A stretch of 64,000 nucleotides of DNA from positions 43,011 to 107,010 of the forward strand of contig JAZNQO010000001.1 of NCBI GenBank assembly GCA_045590215.1. Reading direction: 5' to 3'. The notes under the pieces were generated by a model. That model was given only the letters and a program-made list of their open reading frames with translations, was not told the DNA's origin and did no database searches. Both the position numbers and the translations under genes were made by a program. This document shows, one piece after another, positions 25,386-33,586 of this stretch (position 1 is its first letter; each line of letters starts with the position of its first letter). The stretch comes from RUG563 sp045590215. GTDB lineage: Bacteria; Bacillota; Clostridia; Christensenellales; Aristaeellaceae.

Positions 25386-25461
25386 GCCGATATAGCTCAG
25401 TTGGTAGAGCGGCTGATTCGTAATCATCAGGTCAAGGGTTCGAGTCCCTTTATCGGCTCCA
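25386..25461 (+). tRNA. tRNA-Thr (anticodon CGU)
   Basis: A 76-base cloverleaf with the acceptor GCCGATA / TATCGGC, discriminator T and encoded CCA. The D-arm is GCTC-GAGC, the anticodon loop TTCGTAA gives CGU, and the T-arm is AAGGG-TTCGAGT-CCCTT. The second base pair of the anticodon stem (GCTGA / TCATC) is a C-U mismatch, which is unusual. It reads ACG codons. Confidence 0.9.
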
Positions 25462-25470
25462 TTTTTATTT

Positions 25471-25547
25471 CGAGGTGTAGCGCAGCTTGGTAGCGCGTTT
25501 GGTTCGGGACCAAAAGGCCGTGGGTTCGAATCCCACCACTTCGACCA
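25471..25547 (+). tRNA. tRNA-Pro (anticodon CGG)
   Basis: A 77-base cloverleaf with the acceptor CGAGGTG / CACTTCG, discriminator A and encoded CCA. The anticodon stem TTTGG / CCAAA encloses loop TTCGGGA, giving CGG, and the T-arm is GTGGG-TTCGAAT-CCCAC. It follows tRNA-Thr by 9 bases in the same transcript. Confidence 0.95.
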
Positions 25548-25892
25548 ATAAAACAGGGATGCCCTTTGCGGGGAGGTTTCTTAAGGAACAATTTATCCCG
25601 AAAGGAGAAAGACGAGCATCCGGCGAAATACCGGATGCTCGTTTGCTTATGTGGCACAATAAGCGCAATGCACTAATACCGTGCGTATAATTGCGCCCTC
25701 ACCAAATGATGTAGCGTTCACCCCTCGTTGTTCTATATGTTATTTCTTCTGATTCGGACAACTGTTTCGCTACTTGTCTTGCAGTCGAAATATTGCAAGG
25801 CTTTTGTAACGCTTTCGCCAGATGGCTTGAAAACTCGACCTTGTTGTGCTACAATATATTGTGATTGTTTATGCGCAAAAGGAGGAAGTACG
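25548..25892 (+). promoter_or_regulatory. Intergenic stretch: hairpin terminator and restriction-modification promoter
   Basis: This 345-base gap holds no gene I can support. A perfect 11-base stem CGAGCATCCGG (25613-25623) / CCGGATGCTCG (25631-25641), followed by TTTGCTT, probably ends the tRNA transcript. TTGAAA (25827-25832), a 17-base spacer and TACAAT (25850-25855) form a promoter 38 bases before the methyltransferase. Base composition becomes A+T-rich here, marking the left edge of the inserted island. I found no integrase and no copy of a tRNA 3' end. Confidence 0.6.
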
Positions 25893-26897
25893 ATGGCGAA
25901 ACTGGTTAAATTCATAGACCTGTTTTGTGGTATCGGTGGCATCCGTTTGGGGATGGATTCTCAAGGATTTGAATGTGTTTTCTCCAGTGATATAAATGCA
26001 GAGTGTCAGCGTACCTATAATGAGAATTTTGGCGAGGAACCGTTTGGAGATATAACTCAGATTGACGAGAAATCTATTCCTGACCATGACATTCTGTGTG
26101 CTGGTTTTCCTTGTCAACCGTTTAGCATTTCCGGCAAGCAAAAAGGTTTTGATGATACCAGAGGAACACTGTTCTTTGATATTTGCAGAATCCTCAATGA
26201 AAAGAAACCCTCTGTTGTATTCTTGGAGAATGTAAAGCATCTCGTTCATCATAACGGAGGCAAAACCCTGCAAACCATTCTCGACAAGTTAGAGGGCCTT
26301 GGTTACTCTGTATCTTGGAGAGTTCTCAATGGTGCAGATTACGGTGTGCCTCAGAACCGCGAGAGAATCATCATCATTGGTTCTTTGCATGGTAAATTTG
26401 ATTTTGACAAAATCAAAACCATTCCGAGAGGTCGTTTGCTTGAATATCTCGATACTGAAGGCGAGTTTGAATATTTGGACCCTGCTGATTATACACTAAT
26501 TGAAAATCCAAAACAGCAACCTGGTTCTGGTTTGATTTTCGCAGGTTACAGAAATAAATCCATCCGCAAAGTGGGCGTAAGACCCGGCACAGAGCATTTG
26601 TCTCGTGTTCACAAACAACCAAACCGCATTTATTCTGTACTTGGCATACATCCGACATTGCCCTCACAAGAATCCTCTGGCAGATACTTTGTATTGACCA
26701 CAGCGCAACATGTGAGAAAATTGACCATCAATGAGTGTTGGAGAATCATGGGTTTCCCAGAGACATATATCAAAGTGAGTTCCATTGGAGAACAATATAA
26801 ACAACTTGGCAATTCCGTTTGTGTGCCTATGATTAAGGCAGTTGCTGAGGAAATTAACAATCAATTCTTTGGAGGGGAGCAGAATGCCGAATCATAA
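25893..26897 (+). CDS. DNA (cytosine-5) methyltransferase, type II
   Basis: A 334-residue C5-methyltransferase that methylates the recognition sequence of its partner endonuclease. Motif I is FIDLFCGIGGIRLG (8-20). Motif IV GFPCQPFS (71-78) carries the catalytic Cys74. Motif VI is LENV (111-114), motif VIII QNRER (154-158), and motif X QLGNSVCVPM is near the C-terminus. Between VIII and IX lies a target recognition region with GYRNKSIRKVGVRPGTEHLS; its target was not derived. AAAAGGAGG marks the start at 25893, not the upstream in-frame ATG at 25728. Codons are more A+T-rich than the neighbours', suggesting acquisition by transfer. Confidence 0.95.
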   Translation: MAKLVKFIDLFCGIGGIRLGMDSQGFECVFSSDINAECQRTYNENFGEEPFGDITQIDEKSIPDHDILCAGFPCQPFSISGKQKGFDDTRGTLFFDICRILNEKKPSVVFLENVKHLVHHNGGKTLQTILDKLEGLGYSVSWRVLNGADYGVPQNRERIIIIGSLHGKFDFDKIKTIPRGRLLEYLDTEGEFEYLDPADYTLIENPKQQPGSGLIFAGYRNKSIRKVGVRPGTEHLSRVHKQPNRIYSVLGIHPTLPSQESSGRYFVLTTAQHVRKLTINECWRIMGFPETYIKVSSIGEQYKQLGNSVCVPMIKAVAEEINNQFFGGEQNAES

Positions 26898-27990
26898 CGA
26901 AGTATTAGACAACGTATATAACAGAGCATTGACGGCAACTGCTGCCAATGACTTAACAACAACACTGCCGGATGCAATTAAGGCGCAGGTGGAACTGCTT
27001 GTTTCACGTTCCGAAACTAATAAAGGTATGATTGCAGTGTTGACCACTCTGCTCGTTCACAAACAAGTTGAACCTCAGCAGGACATTAGACACCATCAAG
27101 CACAACTCCCGAATGGCTTTGCAGGTAGAGGCATTGACCAGAACTATATCACTCCGTTTATGAAAAGAGTGTGTTTCCCTGCAATGGCAGAGTCTGGTTG
27201 GTTGACTCGCTCCTTGGAGCAGGCACACCCATATGACCTCAACTATCCGGGCAAAATCAAACCCGATACTGTAAAGGTCGCATTTCTGAACATCATTGAC
27301 CAAGTACAGGTGCATGGTTTGAGTGCTGATGATGTGTTGCTCTATTTCTTCAAACTTCTTGTAAAGCAGAGAGATGATTTGAGCATTGAACTCGCAAAAC
27401 CTCACAGTCTGTCCATTTCAAAAATCATCAAATTGCTTGAAAAGCATTTTACTTATCGTTATTCTTGCCACGGTGCATCCCGTCTGCCAACACTGGCAAT
27501 TTATGCAGCATATCAGTGCATGATGGGACAGGTTGCACGATTTGACAGAAAGATTTTGTGTTCTCTTGCCTCTCATAACTCTGCAGACACTCAGTCTGGT
27601 CGCATCGGAGATATTGATATAAACTATGAAAATGACAACGCATTTGAGGGTGTAGAAATCAAACACGAAATTCAAATCACTCCTCAGTTGGTCCGTGATG
27701 CTTATGAGAAATTCAAGGTGTACAACACTGACCGTTATTATCTGTTGACCACCGCAAACATGGATTCTGCAGATTGGGATGGAATTGAAACAGAAATCCA
27801 GAGAATCGCTCATATTCATGGATGCCAAGTAATTGTAAACGGCGTTTACACCACACTCAAATATTATCTCCGTCTCGTGACTGACCCCGCCGAGTTCATT
27901 GACAGATATGTTGAATTACTGAAGGTCGATGAAACAATCAAGTTCCAGCATAAAGTGGCATGGAATGAAATCATCAGTCAAGGATTATAA
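26884..27990 (+). CDS. Putative type II restriction endonuclease
   Basis: A 368-residue protein paired with the methyltransferase (14-base overlap, so translationally coupled). A PD-(D/E)xK nuclease core is recognisable in the C-terminal half: D243/D245 in GRIGDIDINY, then the E-x-K pair as EGVEIKHEI at 255-263. The preceding SASHNSADTQSG-like region and the following helix-strand pattern fit the fold. N-terminal half is helical. Which type II family it belongs to (for example SacI-, Eco47II- or Sau96I-like) is not settled here. GGAGGGGAGC supports the start. Methylase position and overlap make the endonuclease role likely. Confidence 0.8.
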   Translation: MPNHNEVLDNVYNRALTATAANDLTTTLPDAIKAQVELLVSRSETNKGMIAVLTTLLVHKQVEPQQDIRHHQAQLPNGFAGRGIDQNYITPFMKRVCFPAMAESGWLTRSLEQAHPYDLNYPGKIKPDTVKVAFLNIIDQVQVHGLSADDVLLYFFKLLVKQRDDLSIELAKPHSLSISKIIKLLEKHFTYRYSCHGASRLPTLAIYAAYQCMMGQVARFDRKILCSLASHNSADTQSGRIGDIDINYENDNAFEGVEIKHEIQITPQLVRDAYEKFKVYNTDRYYLLTTANMDSADWDGIETEIQRIAHIHGCQVIVNGVYTTLKYYLRLVTDPAEFIDRYVELLKVDETIKFQHKVAWNEIISQGL

Positions 27991-28028
27991 ATCAAAAAGC
28001 AGGACATGCGGGTCCTGCTTTTTGATTT
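27989..28028 (+). terminator. Terminator of the restriction-modification operon
   Basis: A perfect 17-base stem from AAATCAAAAAGCAGGAC (27989-28005) and GTCCTGCTTTTTGATTT (28012-28028), with a 6-base loop and an internal T run. It overlaps the endonuclease stop codon. Confidence 0.9.
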
Positions 28029-28140
28029 ATGTTCCAACAGCCGTGTTGCAGCGCTATAATACATCCCGGACACAAAGAAAAGAAAGATAACTCCATCCTT
28101 TCTATCCCCCTCACTGGGCGTCCCTGTTTTGTTGTTTTAT

Positions 28141-28173
28141 TCAATATTCATTTTTATGAATAATAAATATTGA
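28141..28173. repeat. A+T-rich inverted repeat downstream of the R-M island
   Basis: TCAATATTCAT ... ATGAAT ... ATATTGA: an inner perfect 6-base stem around TTTT and an outer imperfect stem. It lies in the 230-base gap between the island and the convergent pyruvate kinase gene. It may be a weak terminator for pyk or the trace of the island's right end; nothing decides. Confidence 0.4.
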
Positions 28174-28220
28174 AGCCGCTGGGCTGATGAATAATTTTAT
28201 TATGTTTCTATGGGAAAGGC

Positions 28221-29651
28221 TCACGCCCGGTCGCCCACGGTTTGCACTTTCAGGAGGTTGGTGGTGCCGGAAACGGAGAGGGGTACGCCAGCGGTGATGA
28301 CCACCAGATCGCCGTTATTGACCAGATCCAGATTCCGGGCGCAGTCTACGGCGTGGAGGAAAAGATCGTCGGTGCTATGCTGGTTGAGAGCCAGCACGGG
28401 ATAAACGCCCCAGGAGAGGGACAGCTGATGATAGGCCTTTTCCACAGGGGTGGCGGCCACGATGGGCTCGAAGGGGCGATATTTGCTGATGCCGCGGGCG
28501 GTTTGGCCGTGGAGCGTGACGGCAATGATGGCCTTGGCTTTCACGTCCCGGGCGGTGGTGCAGGCGGCGTCGCAGATGGCGTTGGTGGTATCGTTAAAGG
28601 CAGAATTATAGACCATGGACTTGTATACGCCCATTTCAAAGGCGTCGTGTTCAGCCTGCTCGGCAATGCGAGCCATGGCACGGACGGACTCCACGGGATA
28701 TTCCCCGGCGGCACTTTCCCCGGAGAGCATGACGGCGGAGGTGCCGTCGAAAACGGCGTTGGCCACGTCCGTGATTTCGGCACGGGTTGGCATGGGGGAG
28801 TGCATCATGGAATCCAGCATTTGTGTTGCGGTGATGGCCATTTTACCGCTGGCGAAGCAGGCGCGGATGAAGCGTTTTTGCAGGCCGGGCAGCTTTTCGT
28901 ATTCCACTTCCACGCCCATATCGCCACGGGCGACCATGATGCCGTCGGAGTGCAAGAGGATTTCGTCGAAGTTTTCAATGCCTTCCAGGTTTTCAATCTT
29001 GGAAATGATTTTGATGTCGTGGCCGCCGTGATAGTCTACAAACTTGCGCAGGGCGATGACGTCTTCTTTCCGGCGGACGAAAGAAGCGGCAATGAAATCC
29101 ACTTTATTTTCCACGCCGAAAATCAGGTCGTTTTTATCCTGCTCGCTCAAATAAGGCATGTCGATGGCCACACGGGGGATATTGATGCCCTTGCGGTTGG
29201 AAACGGTGCCGCCGTTGAGTACGGTACAGACGGCCTTTTCCTCGTCCGCTTCTTCCACGCGCAGGTGAATACGGCCATCGTCGATGAGCACGGTGTGGCC
29301 TTTTTGCAATTGCTTTGTAAGGGCAGGATAGGAAACGGAACAGCCCGTTTCGTCCCCGTCACGCTCTTTGGCGTAGAGGGTGAAAGATTGCCCCGGCTGC
29401 AGGTGAATCTTTCCGGCGGGGAACAGCCCCGTGCGGATTTCCGGGCCTTTGGTGTCCAGCATCACGGCGGCGGCAAGCCCCAGTTCGTCCCGGACGGAAC
29501 GGAAGGTTTCGATGGTTTTTTTATGGCTTTCGTGGGTGCCGTGGGAGAAATTAAGCCGGGCTACGTTCAGGCCGCTTTTGAGCATTTGGGCGATGATGGC
29601 CGGGTCACTGCTGGCGGGGCCAAGGGTGCAGACGATTTTTGTTTTCCGCAT
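28221..29651 (-). CDS. pyk: Pyruvate kinase
   Basis: A 476-residue glycolytic enzyme making pyruvate and ATP from phosphoenolpyruvate and ADP. The sequence starts RKTKIVCTLGPASSD; the active-site lysine segment is IISKIENLEG near 220; MVARGDMGVEV near 245 is also present; the C-terminal regulatory domain follows. Length matches the short form without the extra C-terminal PEP-binding domain of Bacillus. Start at 29651 (AGGAGGG site) replaces a longer open frame. Promoter TTGCAC-17-TATACT at 29728-29700. Confidence 0.97.
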   Translation of the reverse strand: MRKTKIVCTLGPASSDPAIIAQMLKSGLNVARLNFSHGTHESHKKTIETFRSVRDELGLAAAVMLDTKGPEIRTGLFPAGKIHLQPGQSFTLYAKERDGDETGCSVSYPALTKQLQKGHTVLIDDGRIHLRVEEADEEKAVCTVLNGGTVSNRKGINIPRVAIDMPYLSEQDKNDLIFGVENKVDFIAASFVRRKEDVIALRKFVDYHGGHDIKIISKIENLEGIENFDEILLHSDGIMVARGDMGVEVEYEKLPGLQKRFIRACFASGKMAITATQMLDSMMHSPMPTRAEITDVANAVFDGTSAVMLSGESAAGEYPVESVRAMARIAEQAEHDAFEMGVYKSMVYNSAFNDTTNAICDAACTTARDVKAKAIIAVTLHGQTARGISKYRPFEPIVAATPVEKAYHQLSLSWGVYPVLALNQHSTDDLFLHAVDCARNLDLVNNGDLVVITAGVPLSVSGTTNLLKVQTVGDRA

Positions 29652-29699
29652 GCGGAAACCCTCCTGTATATATTCATGGATTTTGTTGTTCGTACATAT

Positions 29700-29728
29700 A
29701 GTATACCGTAATTTTGCCGGAAGTGCAA
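29700..29728 (-). promoter_or_regulatory. Promoter of pyk
   Basis: On the minus strand TTGCAC (29728-29723), 17-base spacer, TATACT (29705-29700), 49 bases before the start codon. Confidence 0.65.
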
Positions 29729-29773
29729 GGAAAAGGGAAATGTTTCCGGCAAGGGAAGGGGCGTTTTGTTCGT

Positions 29774-30658
29774 TTATTCTGTGTCTCCGCTTTCTATTAG
29801 GCGCACCCACTTGACCCGGCCTTGGACGGCAGGGGTTTCATAAAAACGGGCGGTCTGATCCCGATGGGTATCGTTCCATTTGTCAAAGCCCAGGGGGTGG
29901 ATGTGGGGGCCATAGGTGCATTGGATGAAGCGGCAGAGGCCATAATCACGCCATGGACGAGCCAGATAGATAGAGGCAGGATGCACATCTTCTTCGCAGG
30001 TGAAGCGGCAGCGGAGGAAGTCATAGCCCTTTTCCTGCGTTAAGGGATGCGCCGGGGCAGCACAATAGCCCACTTGGCGCACATCATGCACATTGCGGAT
30101 TTCGCAATCCTCAAACACCGCTTCGCCGCAGCCGAAAATGAAGTCCACCGAGCCTTCGATGAGGCAGTTTTTGTAATGCTGCCGGGAAGGGGTAGGGGAT
30201 AAAAGCTCTTTGCGATGAAAGCCCTGATAGCGTTCGATGAGATCCGGCGGCAGAGGGCCTGCAAAGAGGGTGTCCTGGGTGGAGGAAAGGCGGCAATCTT
30301 CCATGCGGAAATCATCCCCCAGCACCGAAAGTGCCACTTCCTGGCCTTTTGTTTCCGGGGCAAGGGCATCATTGACCACAGACAGGTGCTGCATAGTGAT
30401 ATGATCGGCACAGACGGCCAGCGTCCAGGTGCGGAAGGTGTTATATTCCACGCCGTTTTCGTCCAGCTTGTTGGCGTAATCGTCATAGACCAGCACGGTA
30501 TCGTCCTTCCCTTCGCCGATAAGGGTGAGGTTAGGTGTGGTGATGATGGTTTTCTGCCGGTAAACTCCGGCGGATAAATGAATGACTGTGCCGGGGGCAG
30601 CCTTGTTGAAAACGGCTTGCAGGGAATCGTCAGGGGTGACGGTTATGGTGATGGGCAT
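29774..30658 (-). CDS. Pectinesterase, cytoplasmic form
   Basis: A 294-residue carbohydrate esterase family 8 protein that removes methyl esters from polygalacturonate. Catalytic residues are visible: D129 in QDTL, D172 in GSVDFIFG (169-176) and R234 in ARPW. Apart from the short N-terminus, the whole protein is the beta-helix. There is no signal peptide (MPITITVTPDD), unlike secreted pectinesterases, so it should act on imported methylated oligogalacturonides. Start at 30658 has an AGGAGGG site. It is divergent from the pectin uptake operon; a 9-base inverted repeat lies between them. Confidence 0.93.
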   Translation of the reverse strand: MPITITVTPDDSLQAVFNKAAPGTVIHLSAGVYRQKTIITTPNLTLIGEGKDDTVLVYDDYANKLDENGVEYNTFRTWTLAVCADHITMQHLSVVNDALAPETKGQEVALSVLGDDFRMEDCRLSSTQDTLFAGPLPPDLIERYQGFHRKELLSPTPSRQHYKNCLIEGSVDFIFGCGEAVFEDCEIRNVHDVRQVGYCAAPAHPLTQEKGYDFLRCRFTCEEDVHPASIYLARPWRDYGLCRFIQCTYGPHIHPLGFDKWNDTHRDQTARFYETPAVQGRVKWVRLIESGDTE

Positions 30659-30766
30659 GGGAATCCCTCCTGTTGCTAAATAAGTGCAAATTATATGAAA
30701 GGCTATCATGGGTACTCATACAATATAGCATAAATGGACGAAGGATGGAAGATAAATGTCGATTTT

Positions 30767-30797
30767 GTACATAAATAGATTTCTTTTGTTTATGTAC
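30767..30797. promoter_or_regulatory. Inverted repeat in the divergent pectin control region
   Basis: GTACATAAA (30767-30775) and TTTATGTAC (30789-30797) are perfect 9-base arms with a 13-base centre, in the 269-base gap between pectinesterase and the uptake operon. Position and symmetry fit a shared operator for both directions. The regulator is not identified; the AraC protein at 41895 is a candidate. Confidence 0.55.
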
Positions 30798-30927
30798 GAA
30801 AGAACGAAAAAGATGTAAAATAAGGTTGGATATGTTTGAAATTTCATCAATTTTTGGGAATCTTACGGATACGCTTTAAAAATGCGTGTCGTAAATGTTC
30901 ATTTATGGGCCGAAAGGGAGGCGCGGC

Positions 30928-31506
30928 ATGCAAAAGGGAATCACCTTCCGGCAATACCGGGCCATGGATTTGGTTTTCTTTACATTGCTGCTTTGCATAA
31001 GCGAAGTGGTAATCACGCTGGGGGCAACCCGATGGTTTCGGGGGGAAGCCTATACGCTGTCCTTTTCCTGTGCGGTGATGGCCATTGTGATGGTGCGCTG
31101 GGGCATCTGGGCGGCAGTGCCAATAGCGGTTGGCAGCTTTGCGTTCTGCCTGATTTCCGGAGCGGCGGCCGGCCAATACGCCATTTATATCATCGGCAGC
31201 ATGGCAGGGCTTGCGATGCTCCCGTTCCTGAAAAAATGGGGCTGGCAGAAGCTGAAGGGAAACGTGCTTCTGGCGATTGTTTACGGGCTTTTAACCGCCC
31301 TTTCCATGCAAATGGGGCGGCTGCTGGTGGCCGTTGTGCTTGGCTATTCCCTGCAGGTGTGCATCGGCTTTATCACAACGGATATTCTGTCCACGCTGTT
31401 TGCGGCGCTGCTTGTGTGGATTGCAAGGAATCTGGACGGCATGCTGGAGGAACAGCGGCATTACCTGAAACGGGTACAGGAAGAAAAAGAGAAACAGAGG
31501 GCATGA
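30928..31506 (+). CDS. Multi-pass membrane protein, possible ECF-type S component
   Basis: A 192-residue hydrophobic protein with about five to six membrane helices and a cytoplasmic coiled tail (EEQRHYLKRVQEEKEKQRA). Size and topology resemble substrate-specificity (S) components of ECF transporters, but no family motif is certain. It is the first gene of the pectin uptake operon and is followed 37 bases later by the first permease. GGGAGGCGCGG precedes the start at 30928; an upstream ATG at 30895 has none. The ECF energising module is encoded elsewhere in this window (54306-56792). Confidence 0.55.
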   Translation: MQKGITFRQYRAMDLVFFTLLLCISEVVITLGATRWFRGEAYTLSFSCAVMAIVMVRWGIWAAVPIAVGSFAFCLISGAAAGQYAIYIIGSMAGLAMLPFLKKWGWQKLKGNVLLAIVYGLLTALSMQMGRLLVAVVLGYSLQVCIGFITTDILSTLFAALLVWIARNLDGMLEEQRHYLKRVQEEKEKQRA

Positions 31507-31543
31507 CCCTTCACGGAAACACAAAGACAAGGGGGATGGGTGC

Positions 31544-32590
31544 ATGGCAACGAAAGCGGCAGATTTTTTGATCTATGATGCGGCTGCCGGCGTTTATCGT
31601 GAAAACCCGGAGCAGATCGTCCGGGACGATGTGGAAAAGCATAATTGGAAGCATGTGGCATTGACCATCATGAAGGACTGGCGGCTGTACCTGATGCTGG
31701 TACCCATGCTGCTGGTGTTCCTTCTGTGGCGTTATTTGCCCATGTATGAATTGCTGGGCTGCTTTAAGGTGCCGGATGAAATCAAGCCGGTGGCGGAGCA
31801 GTATTTTTCCGGCTTTTCCTATTTCAAGAGCCTGCTGATGGGCAACGATGCCACGGAATTCTGGCGTGCGCTGCGCAACACCTTCCTGCTTAGCTTCTAC
31901 GGCCTGTGCTTCGGCTTTCCCATGCCCATCATTCTGGCCTTGTTTTTCAATGAAATCCGCTCCAACATCGTGCGCAGCACCTGTCAGGTGCTGACGTATT
32001 TGCCCAAGTTCATGTCCACGGTGGTTATGACGTCTCTTGTTACCATGCTGGTCAAGCAAGGGGCTCTCACCAGCGGCTACGGCATCGTCAGCCAGGCGTT
32101 GATGGCGTTGGGCCTCATCAGCGAGGAAACGGCCATGGCCGGGCTTCTCAACAACCCTGATTATTTCCGGGCTATTTACCAGATTTCCGGCATCTGGGAG
32201 GGTGCAGGCTATGATAGCATTGTGTATTTCGCCGCCATCATTGCCATTTCGCCTACCAGCTATGAAGCCGCCCAGATTGACGGTGCCGGGAAGATGAGCC
32301 AGATGCGCTATGTGGTGCTGCCGGGCATTTTATCCACGGTGGTTATCATGCTGATTACCCGCATCGGTGCGCTGCTCAACATCGGCTATGAAAAGGTGCT
32401 GCTGCTTTATAACACCAATACCTATGTGACGGCAGACGTGGTTTCCACTTTTGCCCAGCGCAGGGGCATCGTGGGCGGCCAGAAGGGCCTGGCCTCTGCC
32501 GCAGAAATGATGAATAACGTGATCAGCATGCTGCTGGTGATCAGTGCCAATACCATCGCCCGTAAGGCCTCCGACACATCGCTGTACTGA
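31544..32590 (+). CDS. ABC transporter permease (LplB type), pectin locus
   Basis: A 348-residue permease. A cytoplasmic N-terminus of about 45 residues is followed by six membrane segments; the EAA loop is near SYEAAQIDGAGKMSQMRYVV. This belongs to the LplB/YtcP class that imports complex oligosaccharides such as (rhamno)galacturonan fragments. The N-terminal extension and an extracytoplasmic insert (about 75-100; FKVPDEIKPVAEQYFSGF) are longer than in MalF-type permeases. It probably forms the pore with the next gene. Confidence 0.9.
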   Translation: MATKAADFLIYDAAAGVYRENPEQIVRDDVEKHNWKHVALTIMKDWRLYLMLVPMLLVFLLWRYLPMYELLGCFKVPDEIKPVAEQYFSGFSYFKSLLMGNDATEFWRALRNTFLLSFYGLCFGFPMPIILALFFNEIRSNIVRSTCQVLTYLPKFMSTVVMTSLVTMLVKQGALTSGYGIVSQALMALGLISEETAMAGLLNNPDYFRAIYQISGIWEGAGYDSIVYFAAIIAISPTSYEAAQIDGAGKMSQMRYVVLPGILSTVVIMLITRIGALLNIGYEKVLLLYNTNTYVTADVVSTFAQRRGIVGGQKGLASAAEMMNNVISMLLVISANTIARKASDTSLY

Positions 32591-32603
32591 GGAGGGAAAA
32601 AAG

Positions 32604-33494
32604 ATGAAAAGAAAGCTTGAAATTTCGGAACGCATCTTTAAGGTCATCAGCTATACCTTCCTGTGCATCTTTGCGCTGGCCTGCTTGTATCCCTTTCTGT
32701 ATGCCATCTCTGCCGCTATCAGCGGTGCCCATGCGGTGGACTATTGCGAAGTGGTGCTGTTTCCCAAGGACATCCAGTTTGACGCCTTTGCCCGGATGTT
32801 TAACGACAATATGTTCTGGAATTCCTATTCCAACACGCTGTTCTTAACCTTCTACGGCACGGTCTGGGCGTTGTTTGTGGCCATCTTGGGTGCCTATGCC
32901 CTGTCCAAGAAGCGGCTTTTGTTCCGCCGGTTCTTTAACTTCTTTCTGGTGTTCACCATGCTCTTCTCCGCCGGTCTTGTGCCCCAGTATCTGAACTATC
33001 TGCAAACCAAAGATGTGTTCAATTCCGTGGGGATTACGGACGATAAATGGCTGGTGGTGATCGCTATGGGTATGGCGGCCATGAACATTATCCTGCTGCG
33101 CAATGCTTTTGAAGGCGTGCCCAGCGAAATTGAAGAGGCGGCCATTGTGGACGGCGCAACGGAGTTTCAGGTGCTGCGTAAGGTATATATCCCCATGTGC
33201 AAATCCACCATCGCAACGGTTACCCTGTTCTTCGCCATTTCCCGTTGGAACGGCTATTTCTGGGCACGGCAGATGATTTCCAACTCCAACGAGCATCCTT
33301 TGCAGGTGTTCATCCGTCTGCGGCTGGAAGAATTCACAGACCCGGAACAGATGGCCGGATGGAACGAAATCTATTCTTCCGATTCGGTGATTTACGCCCT
33401 GATCGTTTGCTCCATCGTGCCCATCCTGATTATCTATCCCTTCATCCAGAAATACTTCGCCAAGGGCGTCAATGCCGGCGGTGTGAAGGAATAA
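32604..33494 (+). CDS. ABC transporter permease (YtcP/LplC type), pectin locus
   Basis: A 296-residue second permease with six membrane helices and the EAA loop EIEEAAIVDGATEFQVLRKV. It partners the LplB-type permease for oligosaccharide import. The start at 32604 is set by GAGGAGGG, 13 bases after the previous stop. An extended spacer with two GC hairpins follows before the binding protein gene. Confidence 0.92.
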   Translation: MKRKLEISERIFKVISYTFLCIFALACLYPFLYAISAAISGAHAVDYCEVVLFPKDIQFDAFARMFNDNMFWNSYSNTLFLTFYGTVWALFVAILGAYALSKKRLLFRRFFNFFLVFTMLFSAGLVPQYLNYLQTKDVFNSVGITDDKWLVVIAMGMAAMNIILLRNAFEGVPSEIEEAAIVDGATEFQVLRKVYIPMCKSTIATVTLFFAISRWNGYFWARQMISNSNEHPLQVFIRLRLEEFTDPEQMAGWNEIYSSDSVIYALIVCSIVPILIIYPFIQKYFAKGVNAGGVKE

Positions 33495-33546
33495 AAGCGG
33501 TGTTTACCGGCGTACACCCGGTTAACATAAAGAAATCCGTTATCTG

Positions 33547-33564
33547 CGCCGGATGCGTCCGGTG
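33547..33564 (+). other. Intercistronic hairpin before the pectin binding-protein gene
   Basis: CGCCGGA / TCCGGTG with a TGCG loop, plus a weaker GGTGT/ACACC pair around 33500-33520. There is no T run after it, so it is not a terminator. Such hairpins between permease and binding-protein genes can stabilise the downstream messenger; that role is inference. Confidence 0.4.
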
Positions 33565-33586
33565 ACAAAAAAAGGAGGAAAACCCC

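Noticed and set aside
25471..28200. Integrase-type attachment site at tRNA-Pro
   Set aside because: I looked for a repeat of the tRNA 3' end on the far side of the restriction-modification island and saw none; no integrase is present.
28242..29711. 489-codon plus-strand frame
   Set aside because: Antisense to pyruvate kinase, a certain gene on the opposite strand.
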